From IMG/VR virus record IMGVR_UViG_3300005825_000043, positions 1-52,545 of that record: DNA of 52,545 bases; one strand, 5' to 3'. The DNA is from a virus. This document shows, piece by piece, positions 1-6,342 of the stretch. Both the position numbers and the translations under genes were made by a program. Under the pieces are notes generated by a model. That model was not told where the DNA came from, did not search any database, and worked only from the letters and a program-made list of their open reading frames with translations. How positions within the stretch are numbered: position 1 is the stretch's first letter; the number at the start of each line of letters is the position of its first letter.

Positions 1-136
1 CCTCGTCCTTTTCGATGTCTATCAGCGACAGGGGCAACCATACGGCGTTGCTCTCCTCGCCATCATCGGAAACCAGCACAGCGCGCTCGGTCCTATGGTG
101 TACATGTAATTCCAAGTCAATCAGTTCATTGCTCAT
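1..136 (-). CDS. Hypothetical protein, N-terminal part (runs off the left edge)
   Basis: Reading leftward from an ATG at 136 gives 45 codons with no stop before the window edge (begins MSNELIDLELHVHHRTERAV, then an acidic stretch and LPLSLIDIEKDE). The start overlaps the end of the preceding gene by 11 bp, as in a coupled operon. Short phage proteins with this VLVSDDG...WLPLS pattern are common but I know no function for them. It is the last visible gene of the leftward 2280-to-1 operon. Confidence 0.6.
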   Translation of the reverse strand, partial: MSNELIDLELHVHHRTERAVLVSDDGEESNAVWLPLSLIDIEKDE

Positions 137-794
137 TTTCTGCTCTCTCTCGAATAGCCTGCATGATCTCAATTACAACCGGCCAAGGGACGTCTACAAT
201 AATTTCTGGAGCATTTATACCATGTGACCCATGTACGCAGAAACCCGTTCTTGTTTTGAAGCGACCACTATACGTCTTGCGAGTGTCTTCACTTGGCGTC
301 AGCGCCTCGACATAACGGTCGATGGGCGTGGCTTTCAAAATGCGTAGACCCGAAAGAAACTTCTCGGCGTAACTATAAAATTTATTCCTTACGCCATTCA
401 GCTCTGCGTCCCAAACGCGCCCTATCTTATTGTCATAGAGCCACTGGGCAACGTATTCCAATGCAGGATCAATTGTTTTCGCCTTTTTCTTATTGTTCTT
501 CAGCTCTTCTATTATTATTTGTATATCCTTACGATACTTGTCCTTAATATGATCCCCTGTTCTAGCCCAATCATCTTTCATCATCGAATAAAACAACTCA
601 GCGGCACATAATTCTACGAGTTCTTCCAAACTCGTGTCAGTTTCCGACCATTTTTTATATTTCTTTATTACAGGGTTCATAATGTTATAATACTTATATT
701 TTATTGTATTATCTGCACTGTCCCAACATTGGCCATTCATGATTATATAAAGTCGCCGTGACGCCATCTCTAATTCTGGGTATTCAATTTTCAT
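126..794 (-). CDS. Hypothetical protein, 222 aa
   Basis: A full-length ORF in a leftward operon; its start overlaps the end of the HNH gene by 11 bp. The protein is mostly helical and charged in its first two thirds (Lys/Glu-rich around residues 70-100), with a C-terminal part containing Gly/His (FCVHGSHGI) and an aromatic stretch. No signal peptide or membrane segment is visible. I do not recognise a family. Its position beside HNH genes and an Xre regulator suggests an accessory or early role, but no function can be assigned. Confidence 0.65.
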   Translation of the reverse strand: MKIEYPELEMASRRLYIIMNGQCWDSADNTIKYKYYNIMNPVIKKYKKWSETDTSLEELVELCAAELFYSMMKDDWARTGDHIKDKYRKDIQIIIEELKNNKKKAKTIDPALEYVAQWLYDNKIGRVWDAELNGVRNKFYSYAEKFLSGLRILKATPIDRYVEALTPSEDTRKTYSGRFKTRTGFCVHGSHGINAPEIIVDVPWPVVIEIMQAIRERAENEQ

Positions 795-1104
795 CTTTTC
801 TCTCCATTTTCCGCTGTTGATTAATTTCCGGTGGCACCGGCTCTATGTGATCCGGGTTCACACACATGCTGAAGTGACATAGGTGGTCGCGATGGTATCC
901 CGGTGGACATGACTTCTTCCCTATCACGTCACATGCGAACCGGTGCGCCCGCACGGTCCTCTTGCCCAGGTGAAAGGACCCATACCATTTCCTGTTTCCC
1001 TTCCCCCGCGATCGTCCTCCTGTCCAGAACCAACATCCGTTCGGCAACTTGTCGACCTTTGACATAAACCGTTTGATATCGGCTTCTGTTGCATACAGCA
1101 TCAT
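784..1104 (-). CDS. HNH endonuclease (HNH_3-like, homing type)
   Basis: A 106-aa protein with the typical small phage HNH layout: an N-terminal GCWFWTGG motif, RAHRFA, then HRDHLCHFSMCVNPDHIEPV, which contains the H, N and H of the beta-beta-alpha metal nuclease fold, with Cys residues that probably bind zinc. Such proteins nick or cut DNA and often act as free-standing homing endonucleases; some help packaging. The ATG at 1104 overlaps the stop of the Xre gene (ATGA). Function from motif only; the cleavage site is unknown. Confidence 0.85.
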   Translation of the reverse strand: MMLYATEADIKRFMSKVDKLPNGCWFWTGGRSRGKGNRKWYGSFHLGKRTVRAHRFACDVIGKKSCPPGYHRDHLCHFSMCVNPDHIEPVPPEINQQRKMERKDEN

Positions 1105-1337
1105 GCATCACTCGTAATGTGCAACAGCGACACGACCACCATTCCGCCGATCGTGTACGCCTCGGGTTCTCGGAGCCACATCAACACTTTGGCTATAGTG
1201 CTGTAGTCCGGCACCTCCCCTTTTTCAATGCGACACAGCGTCGATGGGCTTATCCCCATCTCCTCGGCAGCCTTGCGCAGGGAGTAGTGCTTTTTTTGTC
1301 TGGTGTTATGTAGCGCTTCTCCCAGTTCCTGCATCAT
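1101..1337 (-). CDS. Xre/Cro-family HTH transcriptional regulator, 78 aa
   Basis: From the ATG at 1337 (preceded by GGGGAG) the protein contains a classic helix-turn-helix: LRKAAEEMGISPSTLCRIEK at about residues 18-37, the pattern of HTH_3/Xre repressors, followed by a short helical tail. The open frame extends upstream, but only the 1337 start has a ribosome site and overlaps the preceding stop (ATGATG). It is the only obvious repressor-like protein in the window and so a candidate reader of the palindromic operators near 2315-2352 and/or at 3.9-8.4 kb. That link is inference. Confidence 0.85.
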   Translation of the reverse strand: MMQELGEALHNTRQKKHYSLRKAAEEMGISPSTLCRIEKGEVPDYSTIAKVLMWLREPEAYTIGGMVVVSLLHITSDA

Positions 1338-1591
1338 AATCTCCCCGTGATCTTGTCGCCCCAATGAAACGGCGGCGGTGCGCCCCACCTTGCTTCGTAG
1401 GATACTCGAATGTCGTCGTAAGACTCTTTCAGCTCTCCGAGACTGATGAGCTTGTGCTCGTACGCGAAGCGCAACCGCAGCAGGTGCAACACGTAGGAGT
1501 GCGCCGCGAGGGCACATGATTTCCCACCTCGGCGGGAGGCGAACGCTATCGACGTCACTTTGTGCGGTTTGAAATTATTCAGTAATTTCAC
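1334..1591 (-). CDS. Hypothetical protein, 85 aa
   Basis: Starts at a GTG (1591) that overlaps the stop of the upstream HNH/HTH gene (GTGA) and ends inside the start of the Xre gene, so it is translationally coupled on both sides. The N-terminal half is basic (FKPHKVTSIAFASRRGGKS), which would fit DNA or RNA binding, but SRRGGKS is not a complete P-loop. No recognised family. The coupling on both sides is the best argument that it is a real gene. Confidence 0.6.
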   Translation of the reverse strand: MKLLNNFKPHKVTSIAFASRRGGKSCALAAHSYVLHLLRLRFAYEHKLISLGELKESYDDIRVSYEARWGAPPPFHWGDKITGRL

Positions 1592-2280
1592 TTCGTGTCT
1601 CCTAATATCTCTTTCCTCAGCCGATAGTAGCTCGATTTGCTGATTTGGAAGTAGCCCCTCAAATCCTCAAAGGATTTGTCCGTCAATATCGCCGCCCTTA
1701 TTCGATCCATCGCTGCGGGCGGCATCATGTCTTTGCGCAAGCGCCGCTCCATCGCTTCATACTTTTCAGCCTGCATCTTTTTCAACACGTGCGCGGGCGG
1801 TAATGGCTGCAGTTTAGAAGTGATGTCCGAGTAATTCCTCCCGGACCTTACGTGCGCCACCGTTGATTTGCCGATCCCAATGGACTTGGCTATCACCATC
1901 TTCGGCCATCCTTTGCACAGCATCTCCCAGATCTTGATCACTTCTTTTTCGGTCAACGGTGCACCGGGTTTCCGTATCACGTCCTCCTGCCAGTTTATAA
2001 CCCGCCATTCTATGTGGTTTGGGTTCATGCACCGGTCGAATGGATTGATGCATTTCATACAAGCCCTGTGATGCTCCGGGAATTGTCCTGTTACCCGTTC
2101 ACACATGTAATCGCGGGCATCAACCTCCCTATCCGAAACAAGGGCTATAACCGGGCCAGTCCTTTTTTTAGACCACGGCCAAACAAAACACTCGTTACCT
2201 ATAATGTCTCGGCTGTCTAAAGCCCAGTGCAACCAATCCACTGGATCTATTTCCTTGTAGTCCCCACTTAACTCGTACAT
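1588..2280 (-). CDS. HNH-type nuclease fused to helix-turn-helix domains, 230 aa
   Basis: The N-terminal third (residues about 50-90) has an HNH-like, Cys/His-rich segment: EHHRACMKC followed by CMNPNHIEWR. Two HTH segments follow. One around residues 105-145 (LTEKEVIKIWEMLCKGWPKM... then IGIGKSTVAHVRSGR) resembles the resolvase/AraC-like HTH that many HNH homing enzymes use to recognise DNA. The other is near the C terminus (ISKSSYYRLRKEI). It is the first gene of the leftward operon, directly behind the promoter at 2329-2357. Whether the nuclease is active cannot be told from the sequence. Confidence 0.75.
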   Translation of the reverse strand: MYELSGDYKEIDPVDWLHWALDSRDIIGNECFVWPWSKKRTGPVIALVSDREVDARDYMCERVTGQFPEHHRACMKCINPFDRCMNPNHIEWRVINWQEDVIRKPGAPLTEKEVIKIWEMLCKGWPKMVIAKSIGIGKSTVAHVRSGRNYSDITSKLQPLPPAHVLKKMQAEKYEAMERRLRKDMMPPAAMDRIRAAILTDKSFEDLRGYFQISKSSYYRLRKEILGDTK

Positions 2281-2328
2281 GTTGGCGTCTCACCCGAATA
2301 AATGACAAGGCACCAGCGCCTCATCTAT

Positions 2329-2357
2329 AGTATAGCACAGGGACGAGGCGCTGTCTA
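2329..2357 (-). promoter_or_regulatory. Sigma70-like promoter of the leftward HNH/Xre operon, with flanking inverted repeat
   Basis: Read on the minus strand: TAGACA, 17 bp, TATACT, about 50 bp before the ATG at 2280. The promoter is bracketed by a perfect 8-bp inverted repeat, AGCGCCTC (2315-2322) and GAGGCGCT (2345-2352). A repressor dimer bound there would cover both boxes, so autoregulation by the Xre protein of the same operon is plausible but not shown. Confidence 0.7.
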
Positions 2358-3129
2358 TGTTGATTTATGAGCCATGGTGCAGTGCACTTGTAGACGTACT
2401 ACAGCATATCTACGAATAAGTGCTCTAGAGTATGTCCAGAGACAGTTTCCATGTGCTGCATAGTATCTCAAAAATATAGTTTCTCCGTCCCTTATAGTAT
2501 CTCTTAGGCCAGCACGGTTTCCGACGACCATGTACCCTAGATACCACAGGTATGGTGACTCGGAGAGGTCATTACTCTGGCACACGTACCGGTTGCATGA
2601 CATAGTCCGAAGTTGTACCCTCTGGCAATGAGGTCCGGGAGTCGGTATACCTGTGGCGAGAGGGTAGGCTCGTAATCGGAAATGGTGCTGGCCTAAGAGA
2701 TACTATAGAGCACGGGGAAACGGGGGGTCTGAGATAGTATGCGGGAGGGTGGAAACGAAGGGGGAGATACTATAAAGGAACGAAGGGGTTAGCGAGGGCA
2801 AGGGCGCAGGAGCGGCGGAGGGACGCGGCGTAGAGGGGATTCAGTGGCCGAATAGAGGACAGTACAAAGTCCATAGTATCTTATCTCTAGGACTATATAT
2901 ACCAAGGTGGAGAGAGGGGGATACAACTTGCGAAAGCATTACAAAAAGAATCCTACGTTAGTATTACCGCCAGACCCCCCCGTAGCTACCTTGGGAGACG
3001 CGGCCCTAGACATAGGATACTGTGGACCTTGCTCTCTGTGTGCACTGCAGCAATTACATGCCCTCTGGAAACGCTCTCTTCATTCGGGTGTCCCCGTGTC
3101 CTTGATTCCCTCTCTCCTCTTCATTCGGC
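2358..3129. other. Gene-free stretch upstream of the first iteron array
   Basis: No ORF here has a ribosome site or protein-like composition. The part at 2700-2900 is purine-rich on the plus strand. The recurring nonamer ATAGTATCT (either orientation) appears five times between 2460 and 2881. Together with the inverted repeat and the iteron array that follows, the stretch looks like a cis-acting region (origin, structured RNA or regulatory), not coding DNA. Confidence 0.5.
2493..2707. repeat. Long imperfect inverted repeat (possible structured RNA or DNA element)
   Basis: The 23 bases at 2493-2515 (begin TATAGTATCTCTTAGG) recur exactly, inverted, at 2685-2707. Inside, further blocks pair in the same order with small mismatched bulges: TTTCCGA, TACCCT, CCACAGGTAT, GACTC, TCATT. 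The whole segment can therefore fold into one long stem of roughly 95 nt per arm. The core ATAGTATCT/AGATACTAT also occurs at 2460, 2765 and 2873. No coding frame fits. Function unknown. Confidence 0.7.
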
Positions 3130-3247
3130 TATTCCGCGACGGAGGAAACTCGCTCCCTGTCCCCTTTGGCTATTCCGCGACGGGCCATTTCGGTATTCCG
3201 CGACGTCCCTTCGGTATTCCGCGACGTAATTTCGGTATTCCGCGACG
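3130..3247. repeat. Iteron-like array A1 (five copies of TATTCCGCGACG)
   Basis: Exact 12-mers TATTCCGCGACG start at 3130, 3171, 3194, 3215 and 3236. The last three are 21 bp apart (two helical turns) within a slightly longer unit (TTCGGTATTCCGCGACG). The same array recurs at 5993-6067 and is again followed by the GTTACCCGG-type repeats. This architecture resembles iterons bound by a replication initiator or regulator; the binding protein is not identified. Confidence 0.75.
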
Positions 3248-3252
3248 CATTG

Positions 3253-3420
3253 TAATCGTGCCACATTGTTGCCACAATGCCACGTTACAGGCTTGCCACA
3301 TGTTACCCGGCTGCAACATTGTTGCCACAATGCCACGTTACAAGTTTGCCACATGTTACCAGCGTAACACACTGTTACCCGGCTGCAACACCATGTTACC
3401 CGGCTGCAATATTGCATATA
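3253..3420. repeat. Repeat array B1 (GTTACCCGGCTGCAACA / CCACATTGTTGCCACAATG type)
   Basis: Directly after array A1, short units repeat irregularly: TGTTACCCGGCTGCAACA three times, a 30-bp block containing CATTGTTGCCACAATGCCAC twice, and TGCCACATGTTACC twice. CATTGT..ACAATG makes small palindromes. The second copy of this region is at 6071-6225 with the GGAAGCCAC variant of the unit. Non-coding. Confidence 0.65.
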
Positions 3421-3509
3421 AGTTACGTTACCAGCCAGACACATTGTGTCCCTGTTATCACATTTCCGTGCTCCCATGGTTGCGGGCGCACCTGTGTGGC
3501 GCGCCCTCC

Positions 3510-3525
3510 TGTTTCACGTGGAACG
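3510..3525. promoter_or_regulatory. parS-like site 1 (TGTTTCACGTGGAACG)
   Basis: It matches the universal chromosomal parS consensus TGTTNCACGTGNAACA at all but the last base. It lies just past the stop of the leftward gene 3531-3743. It is one of four such sites within 3.9 kb; see the sites at 5206, 6839 and 7399. Confidence 0.6.
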
Positions 3526-3530
3526 TTTCC

Positions 3531-3743
3531 TCATCGCCATGGAATTATTGGCCCGGTTGTGCCTTCTGGCACTGCAACCATAGTTCCGCTGTCGCACTGG
3601 CCTGCTTCTTCGATGGCCCACAGCACGTCGTCCTCGTCCAGCTGCAGCAGCATAGCGGCCTCGGAAACGTCCGCCCCCGTGCGGGTTATTCGGATTTCCT
3701 CCTCCCCGGAGGCATTCCATACGTCGTAAATGTCGAACGTCAT
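3531..3743 (-). CDS. Small paralogous protein, 70 aa (DIYDVWNASG family member 1)
   Basis: Begins MTFDIYDVW with an ATGA overlap to the upstream 38-aa gene. The order DIY, then R-T-G-A/G-V, then L/IDEDDVLWAIEEAGQCDSGT matches two other small proteins of this region (7150-7356 and 7682-7882), which read YDIYNQDG..., DPDDIRWAIDE..RCD and VVEAGDPAP. All three are acidic, soluble and 66-70 aa. The conserved core is D-D-I/V-x-W-A-I-D/E-E-x-x-x-C-D. No known family recognised; triplication suggests selection for dosage or for different partners. Confidence 0.7.
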   Translation of the reverse strand: MTFDIYDVWNASGEEEIRITRTGADVSEAAMLLQLDEDDVLWAIEEAGQCDSGTMVAVPEGTTGPIIPWR

Positions 3744-3856
3744 TTTGCAACTCCTTCGGGTATCGGCTTCGTTAGTTCGGCGATTGTAGCATCGAGCCGC
3801 TTCAACTGGGCCTTGATTGTGGCCATCGTCTTCTTCCACTCGCGGTCGTTTTCCAT
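3740..3856 (-). CDS. Very small hypothetical protein, 38 aa
   Basis: Starts at ATG 3856 with AAGGAG nine bases upstream, about 25 bp behind the -10 box at 3882-3887. It ends in an ATGA overlap with the next gene. The peptide (MENDREWKKTMATIKAQLKR then LDATIAELTKPIPEGVAK) is an amphipathic helix or short coiled coil. The strong ribosome site, promoter and coupling are the evidence that it is translated; it may serve mainly as a leader for the 70-aa gene. Confidence 0.6.
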   Translation of the reverse strand: MENDREWKKTMATIKAQLKRLDATIAELTKPIPEGVAK

Positions 3857-3881
3857 TTGCCCTGTCTCCTTATTACTCCTC

Positions 3882-3986
3882 ATTCTACCATGGCGGATTG
3901 CCCATGTCAATATGTGTTGTATGCATGGCGATATGCACGGAATGCATGGCTGGAGGGTTGACACGGCAATCCGGATGTGGTAAGAT
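3882..3986. promoter_or_regulatory. Divergent promoter module M1
   Basis: The leftward promoter (minus strand TTGACA, 17 bp, TAGAAT; 3910 to 3882) drives the 38-aa/70-aa genes. The rightward promoter (TTGACA, 17 bp, TAAGAT; 3958-3986) drives a transcript without a protein gene. The -35 boxes are 47 bp apart and enclose ATGCATGGCGATATGCA and GCACGGAATGCATGG palindromic elements. Both -10 boxes follow TGG. Confidence 0.8.
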
Positions 3987-3992
3987 GGGGGC

Positions 3993-4062
3993 ACGGTCCA
4001 ATGAAGCGAAGCGAGGACCCGGAGTCCAACTATGCCCGTGTAACCGAGTCCAGACGTAGCAA
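3993..4062 (+). ncRNA. Putative small RNA R1 (conserved GGTCC...GGACCCGGAGTCC 5' end)
   Basis: Starts a few bases after the -10 box of the rightward arm of M1. GGTCC (3995-3999) can pair with GGACC (4015-4019), and CCGGAGTCCAAC follows. The same 5' sequence appears behind five other promoters of this region, always where no protein gene follows. The 3' end is unknown; transcription would run into the palindromes at 4066-4215. Confidence 0.4.
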
Positions 4063-4065
4063 TGC

Positions 4066-4215
4066 GTGTAATTACACATGTGCGCTGACACCATGGAAGA
4101 ATGCGTGTTGGGACACTCGTGTAATTACACGCATTCGCTACAGCGATCACGGGGAAAGACATCCGGCGTCCCAGTGCAACGGCACCGATGTAAACATGCG
4201 TGTAATTACACGCAT
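4066..4215. repeat. Three GTGTAATTACAC palindromes between two convergent promoters
   Basis: Sites at 4066-4077, 4119-4130 and 4200-4211. The third extends to the perfect 20-bp palindrome ATGCGTGTAATTACACGCAT (4196-4215). Two more copies lie at 9303 and 9341. They sit between transcripts converging from M1 (rightward) and M2 (leftward), whose first about 45 bp are near-identical and inverted. Likely protein-binding sites; the protein is unknown. Confidence 0.7.
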
Positions 4216-4260
4216 TTGAAGATTAAGGCATAGTTGGACTCCGGGTCCTCGTTGGACCGT
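4216..4260 (-). ncRNA. Putative small RNA R2 (leftward)
   Basis: Transcribed leftward from the promoter at 4267-4295. The first about 30 nt (GGTCCAACGAGGACCCGGAG...) match R1 and can form the 5-bp hairpin GGTCC-AACGA-GGACC. No start codon with a ribosome site follows. The 3' end cannot be placed. Confidence 0.45.
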
Positions 4261-4266
4261 ACGCGT

Positions 4267-4382
4267 ATTATACCATATAAGCGCTGGGCTGTCAATATCG
4301 TGAGCCATGCGTCGGACGCATGGCGGTATGCACGAGACACATACTTATGGCGCTTGACAGGGGGGTTTGGGTGTGGTAGAAT
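4267..4382. promoter_or_regulatory. Divergent promoter module M2
   Basis: Leftward TTGACA-17-TATAAT (4295 to 4267) and rightward TTGACA-17-TAGAAT (4354-4382), with 58 bp between the -35 boxes. The inner region holds ATGCGTCGGACGCAT (a perfect odd palindrome) and GGCGGTATGCAC. Rightward arm: gene 4433-5182. Leftward arm: small RNA R2. Confidence 0.85.
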
Positions 4383-4432
4383 AGGAACAGATCGGAGGGC
4401 AGGGTGCCACCGACAAACAGGAGACTAGGAAC

Positions 4433-5182
4433 ATGAACATCCATCACGCAACCGCCAAAAAGGCAGAAGCAAATGGCGTCATCCTCACTGTGGAAGCGGG
4501 CGACGTGATCCGGGCACACTGGGTGGAAGGCAACCGGGTTCTCATCGGCAACGATCCGAAGCAGGTTCTGGCTGATATGCTCGTCATCAAGATGGCCGCG
4601 ATCGAATATCCGGCGATCAACATCGTCGCCGTGGCGATCGGCGAGTTCCAAGCCCAGATCGGTGAGGAAGTCGTGGCGGAAGCCAAAGACGCGCAGACGA
4701 CACTGGCTCTCGCTCTAGAATATGCCGAAGAGAACGACATCGACCCCGAGGAAGGGGCGGAGGAAGCGGACGAAGAGCGCCGTAACGTTGTAGTCCCGGA
4801 GCGCTACAAGGAGGAATATAAGGCACGCGGCAACGCCAATCACTGCGGCGACTGGCTTGCAATCACGCTGGATGGCAAGTTCATCGTGACAACCGAAGGT
4901 GGTCCCCAGTTCGACGTGGACGGCTTCCGGAGATGCCTCGCGGCAAACGGCGTCGACATGACCGGCAAGTGGGCCGGTCTCCCGGAAAGTGGCCAGCGCG
5001 GATGGCAGGGCCGGTATCGGATGAACGGGCGGCAGAAACTCGAAATCCGGGTTGCAGAGACCGGCGAGCTGAAACTGGGAAATACCACCCTCAAGGCTCC
5101 GCTGGAAGCACTGGACGCGATGTGGGAGCGCCACCCGGAAGCAGCCCTCAAATATGCGGAGGCCCACGAAGAAGCAGCCTGA
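4433..5182 (+). CDS. Hypothetical protein, 249 aa
   Basis: Preceded by CAGGAGACTAGGAAC and the M2 promoter. Two parts can be seen. An N-terminal region of about 100 aa is rich in Ala/Val/Ile and ends in a very acidic linker (DPEEGAEEADEERR, residues about 103-117). The C-terminal region (ANHCGDWLAITLDGKF... then GKWAGLPESGQRGWQGRYRM) ends in a helical AEAHEEAA tail. No catalytic motif or membrane segment recognised. It is the largest gene of the accessory region and stands alone behind its own promoter. Confidence 0.75.
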   Translation: MNIHHATAKKAEANGVILTVEAGDVIRAHWVEGNRVLIGNDPKQVLADMLVIKMAAIEYPAINIVAVAIGEFQAQIGEEVVAEAKDAQTTLALALEYAEENDIDPEEGAEEADEERRNVVVPERYKEEYKARGNANHCGDWLAITLDGKFIVTTEGGPQFDVDGFRRCLAANGVDMTGKWAGLPESGQRGWQGRYRMNGRQKLEIRVAETGELKLGNTTLKAPLEALDAMWERHPEAALKYAEAHEEAA

Positions 5183-5198
5183 TCCGACTGAAGCCCAG

Positions 5199-5228
5199 CG
5201 CCCCCTGTTTCACGTGAAGCAGGGGGCG
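5199..5228. promoter_or_regulatory. GC-rich hairpin containing parS-like site 2 (TGTTTCACGTGAAGCA, 5206-5221)
   Basis: CGCCCCCTG and CAGGGGGCG flank the 16-mer, giving a 30-bp near-palindrome. The 16-mer differs from TGTTTCACGTGAAACA by one base (a G-U pair if in RNA). It sits where the rightward 4433-5182 transcript meets the leftward transcript from module M3. There is no U tract, so it is not a classical terminator. Confidence 0.6.
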
Positions 5229-5318
5229 AAGGCGTATCTGGAAACCAGCCGGTACTCATTCGGGTATTCGGGCATCCCTCGCCTCCGGGTCCTAGGCGCT
5301 GGGCCATCTTTGAACCGT
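5229..5318 (-). ncRNA. Putative small RNA R3 (leftward, toward the 3' end of 4433-5182)
   Basis: Behind the leftward arm of M3. The 5' part reads GGTTCAAAGATGGCCCAGCG then CCTAGGACCCGGAGGCGAGG, a diverged version of the GGTCC...GGACCCGGAG leader that is closest to R6. A 21-codon reading frame (MPEYPNEYRL...) is present but has no ribosome site. The transcript would end at the hairpin 5199-5228. Confidence 0.35.
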
Positions 5319-5324
5319 AACTCC

Positions 5325-5430
5325 ATTATACCACAGGGATCAACCCTTGTCAATATGTGTTGAGCGCATGGCGATATGCGTCGGACGCATGGCCGATCGA
5401 CTTGACAGGAAGCGCTGGGCATGGTACAAT
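5325..5430. promoter_or_regulatory. Divergent promoter module M3
   Basis: Leftward TTGACA-17-TATAAT (5353 to 5325) and rightward TTGACA-17-TACAAT (5402-5430), with 48 bp between the -35 boxes. Inner sequence: GCATGGCGATATGCGTC then GGACGCATGGC. Rightward arm: genes 5461 and 5777. Leftward arm: R3. Confidence 0.85.
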
Positions 5431-5460
5431 AAGTAATCGATCAAGCAGGAGGACTAAGCA

Positions 5461-5721
5461 ATGACGTCAGTAGCAACCGCAGTGTACCACGTCAAGTTGA
5501 ATCGCCAACGTGTATACATCATCACTGAATTGGACGAATCAGCAGTGCGGGATTGGTGCAACCAGGAATTCGGTTCTAAATGGCTGCATAATCGCCTGCC
5601 CCTGGATGGGTTCGGCATAGTGGACGTGCTGGTACAACTTGGGAATGTGCCATTCGTGGGCTTCAAGCCAACTCAGATCGTGGTGCTTGCGGATGGCACA
5701 GTGATCAAGCTCAAGGCGTAG
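5461..5721 (+). CDS. Hypothetical protein, 86 aa
   Basis: ATG at 5461 with GCAGGAGGACTAAGCA in front, 30 bp behind the -10 box of M3. The protein looks like a compact mixed alpha/beta domain (YHVKLNRQRVYIITELDESA, then NQEFGSKWL, then VVLADGTVIKLKA). No signal peptide, membrane helix or metal motif. Family not recognised. Confidence 0.7.
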   Translation: MTSVATAVYHVKLNRQRVYIITELDESAVRDWCNQEFGSKWLHNRLPLDGFGIVDVLVQLGNVPFVGFKPTQIVVLADGTVIKLKA

Positions 5722-5727
5722 GATCAA

Positions 5728-5748
5728 GGGGGCGCTGGACGCGCCCCC
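5728..5748. terminator. GC hairpin between two small genes
   Basis: GGGGGCGC (5728-5735) pairs with GCGCCCCC (5741-5748) around TGGAC. It has no U tract. It is placed 6 bp after the stop of 5461-5721 and before the ribosome site of the next gene, so it could terminate weakly or protect the mRNA end. Confidence 0.5.
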
Positions 5749-5776
5749 ACCACCAATCAAGCAGGAGACTAGAGTA

Positions 5777-5968
5777 ATGGAAAGCCTGACGCAAAAGATC
5801 AAAATCGCCGGTCGTCGAGTCGCTCCCACTCTGAGGAAAGGCGACCCAGCTAAGTGGGCTGCTTATCAGCGCCTCACCAACTACGAGCAGCGACTGAAAT
5901 GGCGTAAGGCCGTGGGTCATGCTGAATATTGCCGCCTTAGTCGCCTTGCATTTCACGGTTTCTTATAA
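5777..5968 (+). CDS. Hypothetical basic protein, 63 aa
   Basis: ATG at 5777 follows AGCAGGAGACTAGAGTA. Strongly basic (KIKIAGRRVAPTLRKG, then QRLTNYEQRLKWRKAV), probably helical and nucleic-acid binding by charge only. Co-transcribed with the preceding gene. It ends just before iteron array A2. No family recognised. Confidence 0.6.
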   Translation: MESLTQKIKIAGRRVAPTLRKGDPAKWAAYQRLTNYEQRLKWRKAVGHAEYCRLSRLAFHGFL

Positions 5969-5992
5969 GCTTCAGCCCGTCGCGGATTTTGG

Positions 5993-6067
5993 TATTCCGC
6001 GACGGGCATTCGGTATTCCGCGACGGGATTTCGGTATTCCGCGACGGGATTTCGGTATTCCGCGATG
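5993..6067. repeat. Iteron-like array A2 (four 21-bp units)
   Basis: TATTCCGCGACG starts at 5993, 6014 and 6035, and TATTCCGCGATG at 6056: exact 21-bp spacing, with the unit TTCGGTATTCCGCGACGGGA. It duplicates array A1 at 3130-3247 and is again followed at once by a B array. Confidence 0.8.
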
Positions 6068-6070
6068 CAG

Positions 6071-6225
6071 CGGAGCAACAATGTTACTCGGAAGCCACAT
6101 TGTTACCCGGAAGCCACGTTACCCGGGAGCAACAATGTTACCCGGAAGCCACGTTACCCGGAAGCCACGTTACCCGGAAGCCACATTGTGATCCGGAAGC
6201 CACATTGTGATCCGGAAGCCACACC
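6071..6225. repeat. Repeat array B2 (GGAAGCCACATTGTTACCC type)
   Basis: About eight units of 16 or 19 bp: GGAAGCCACATTGTTACCC, GGAAGCCACGTTACCC and, at the right end, GGAAGCCACATTGTGATCC twice. Two GGAGCAACAATGTTAC(C/T)C variants break the series. Lacks open coding sequence with a ribosome site. Paired with A2 just as B1 is paired with A1. Confidence 0.75.
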
Positions 6226-6253
6226 ACCGAGGGAGGGCGATCCAACATCCCCA

Positions 6254-6340
6254 AGCATAGCACGTCGGGACGCCGGTGTCAATACTCCCCGGACGCATGG
6301 CGGTATGCGTCGGACGCATGGCTCCGGGTACAATCCGGAG
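6254..6340. promoter_or_regulatory. Half promoter module (leftward promoter plus operator)
   Basis: Minus strand TTGACA-17-TATGCT (6282 to 6254), preceded by the module operator CGCATGGCGGTATGCGTCGG and GACGCATGG. On the rightward side a TACAAT is present but lacks a -35 box. Leftward transcription would run through array B2 and then A2, which makes it a candidate for an RNA that controls or primes at the iterons. Confidence 0.55.
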
Positions 6341-6342
6341 TT

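Noticed and set aside
2907-3983. A 358-codon rightward frame through the iteron and B1 arrays
   Set aside because: It translates repeats (RRPFGIPRRNFGIPRR, Cys-rich) with no ribosome site and overlaps the real leftward genes 3531-3856.
5210-5275. Tiny leftward peptide MPEYPNEYRL... within small RNA R3
   Set aside because: No ribosome site and no counterpart in the other members of the RNA family.
3130-6225. Possible CRISPR array
   Set aside because: The 21-bp units are contiguous iterons with nearly invariant unit sequence and no unique 30-bp spacers; no cas genes are present.
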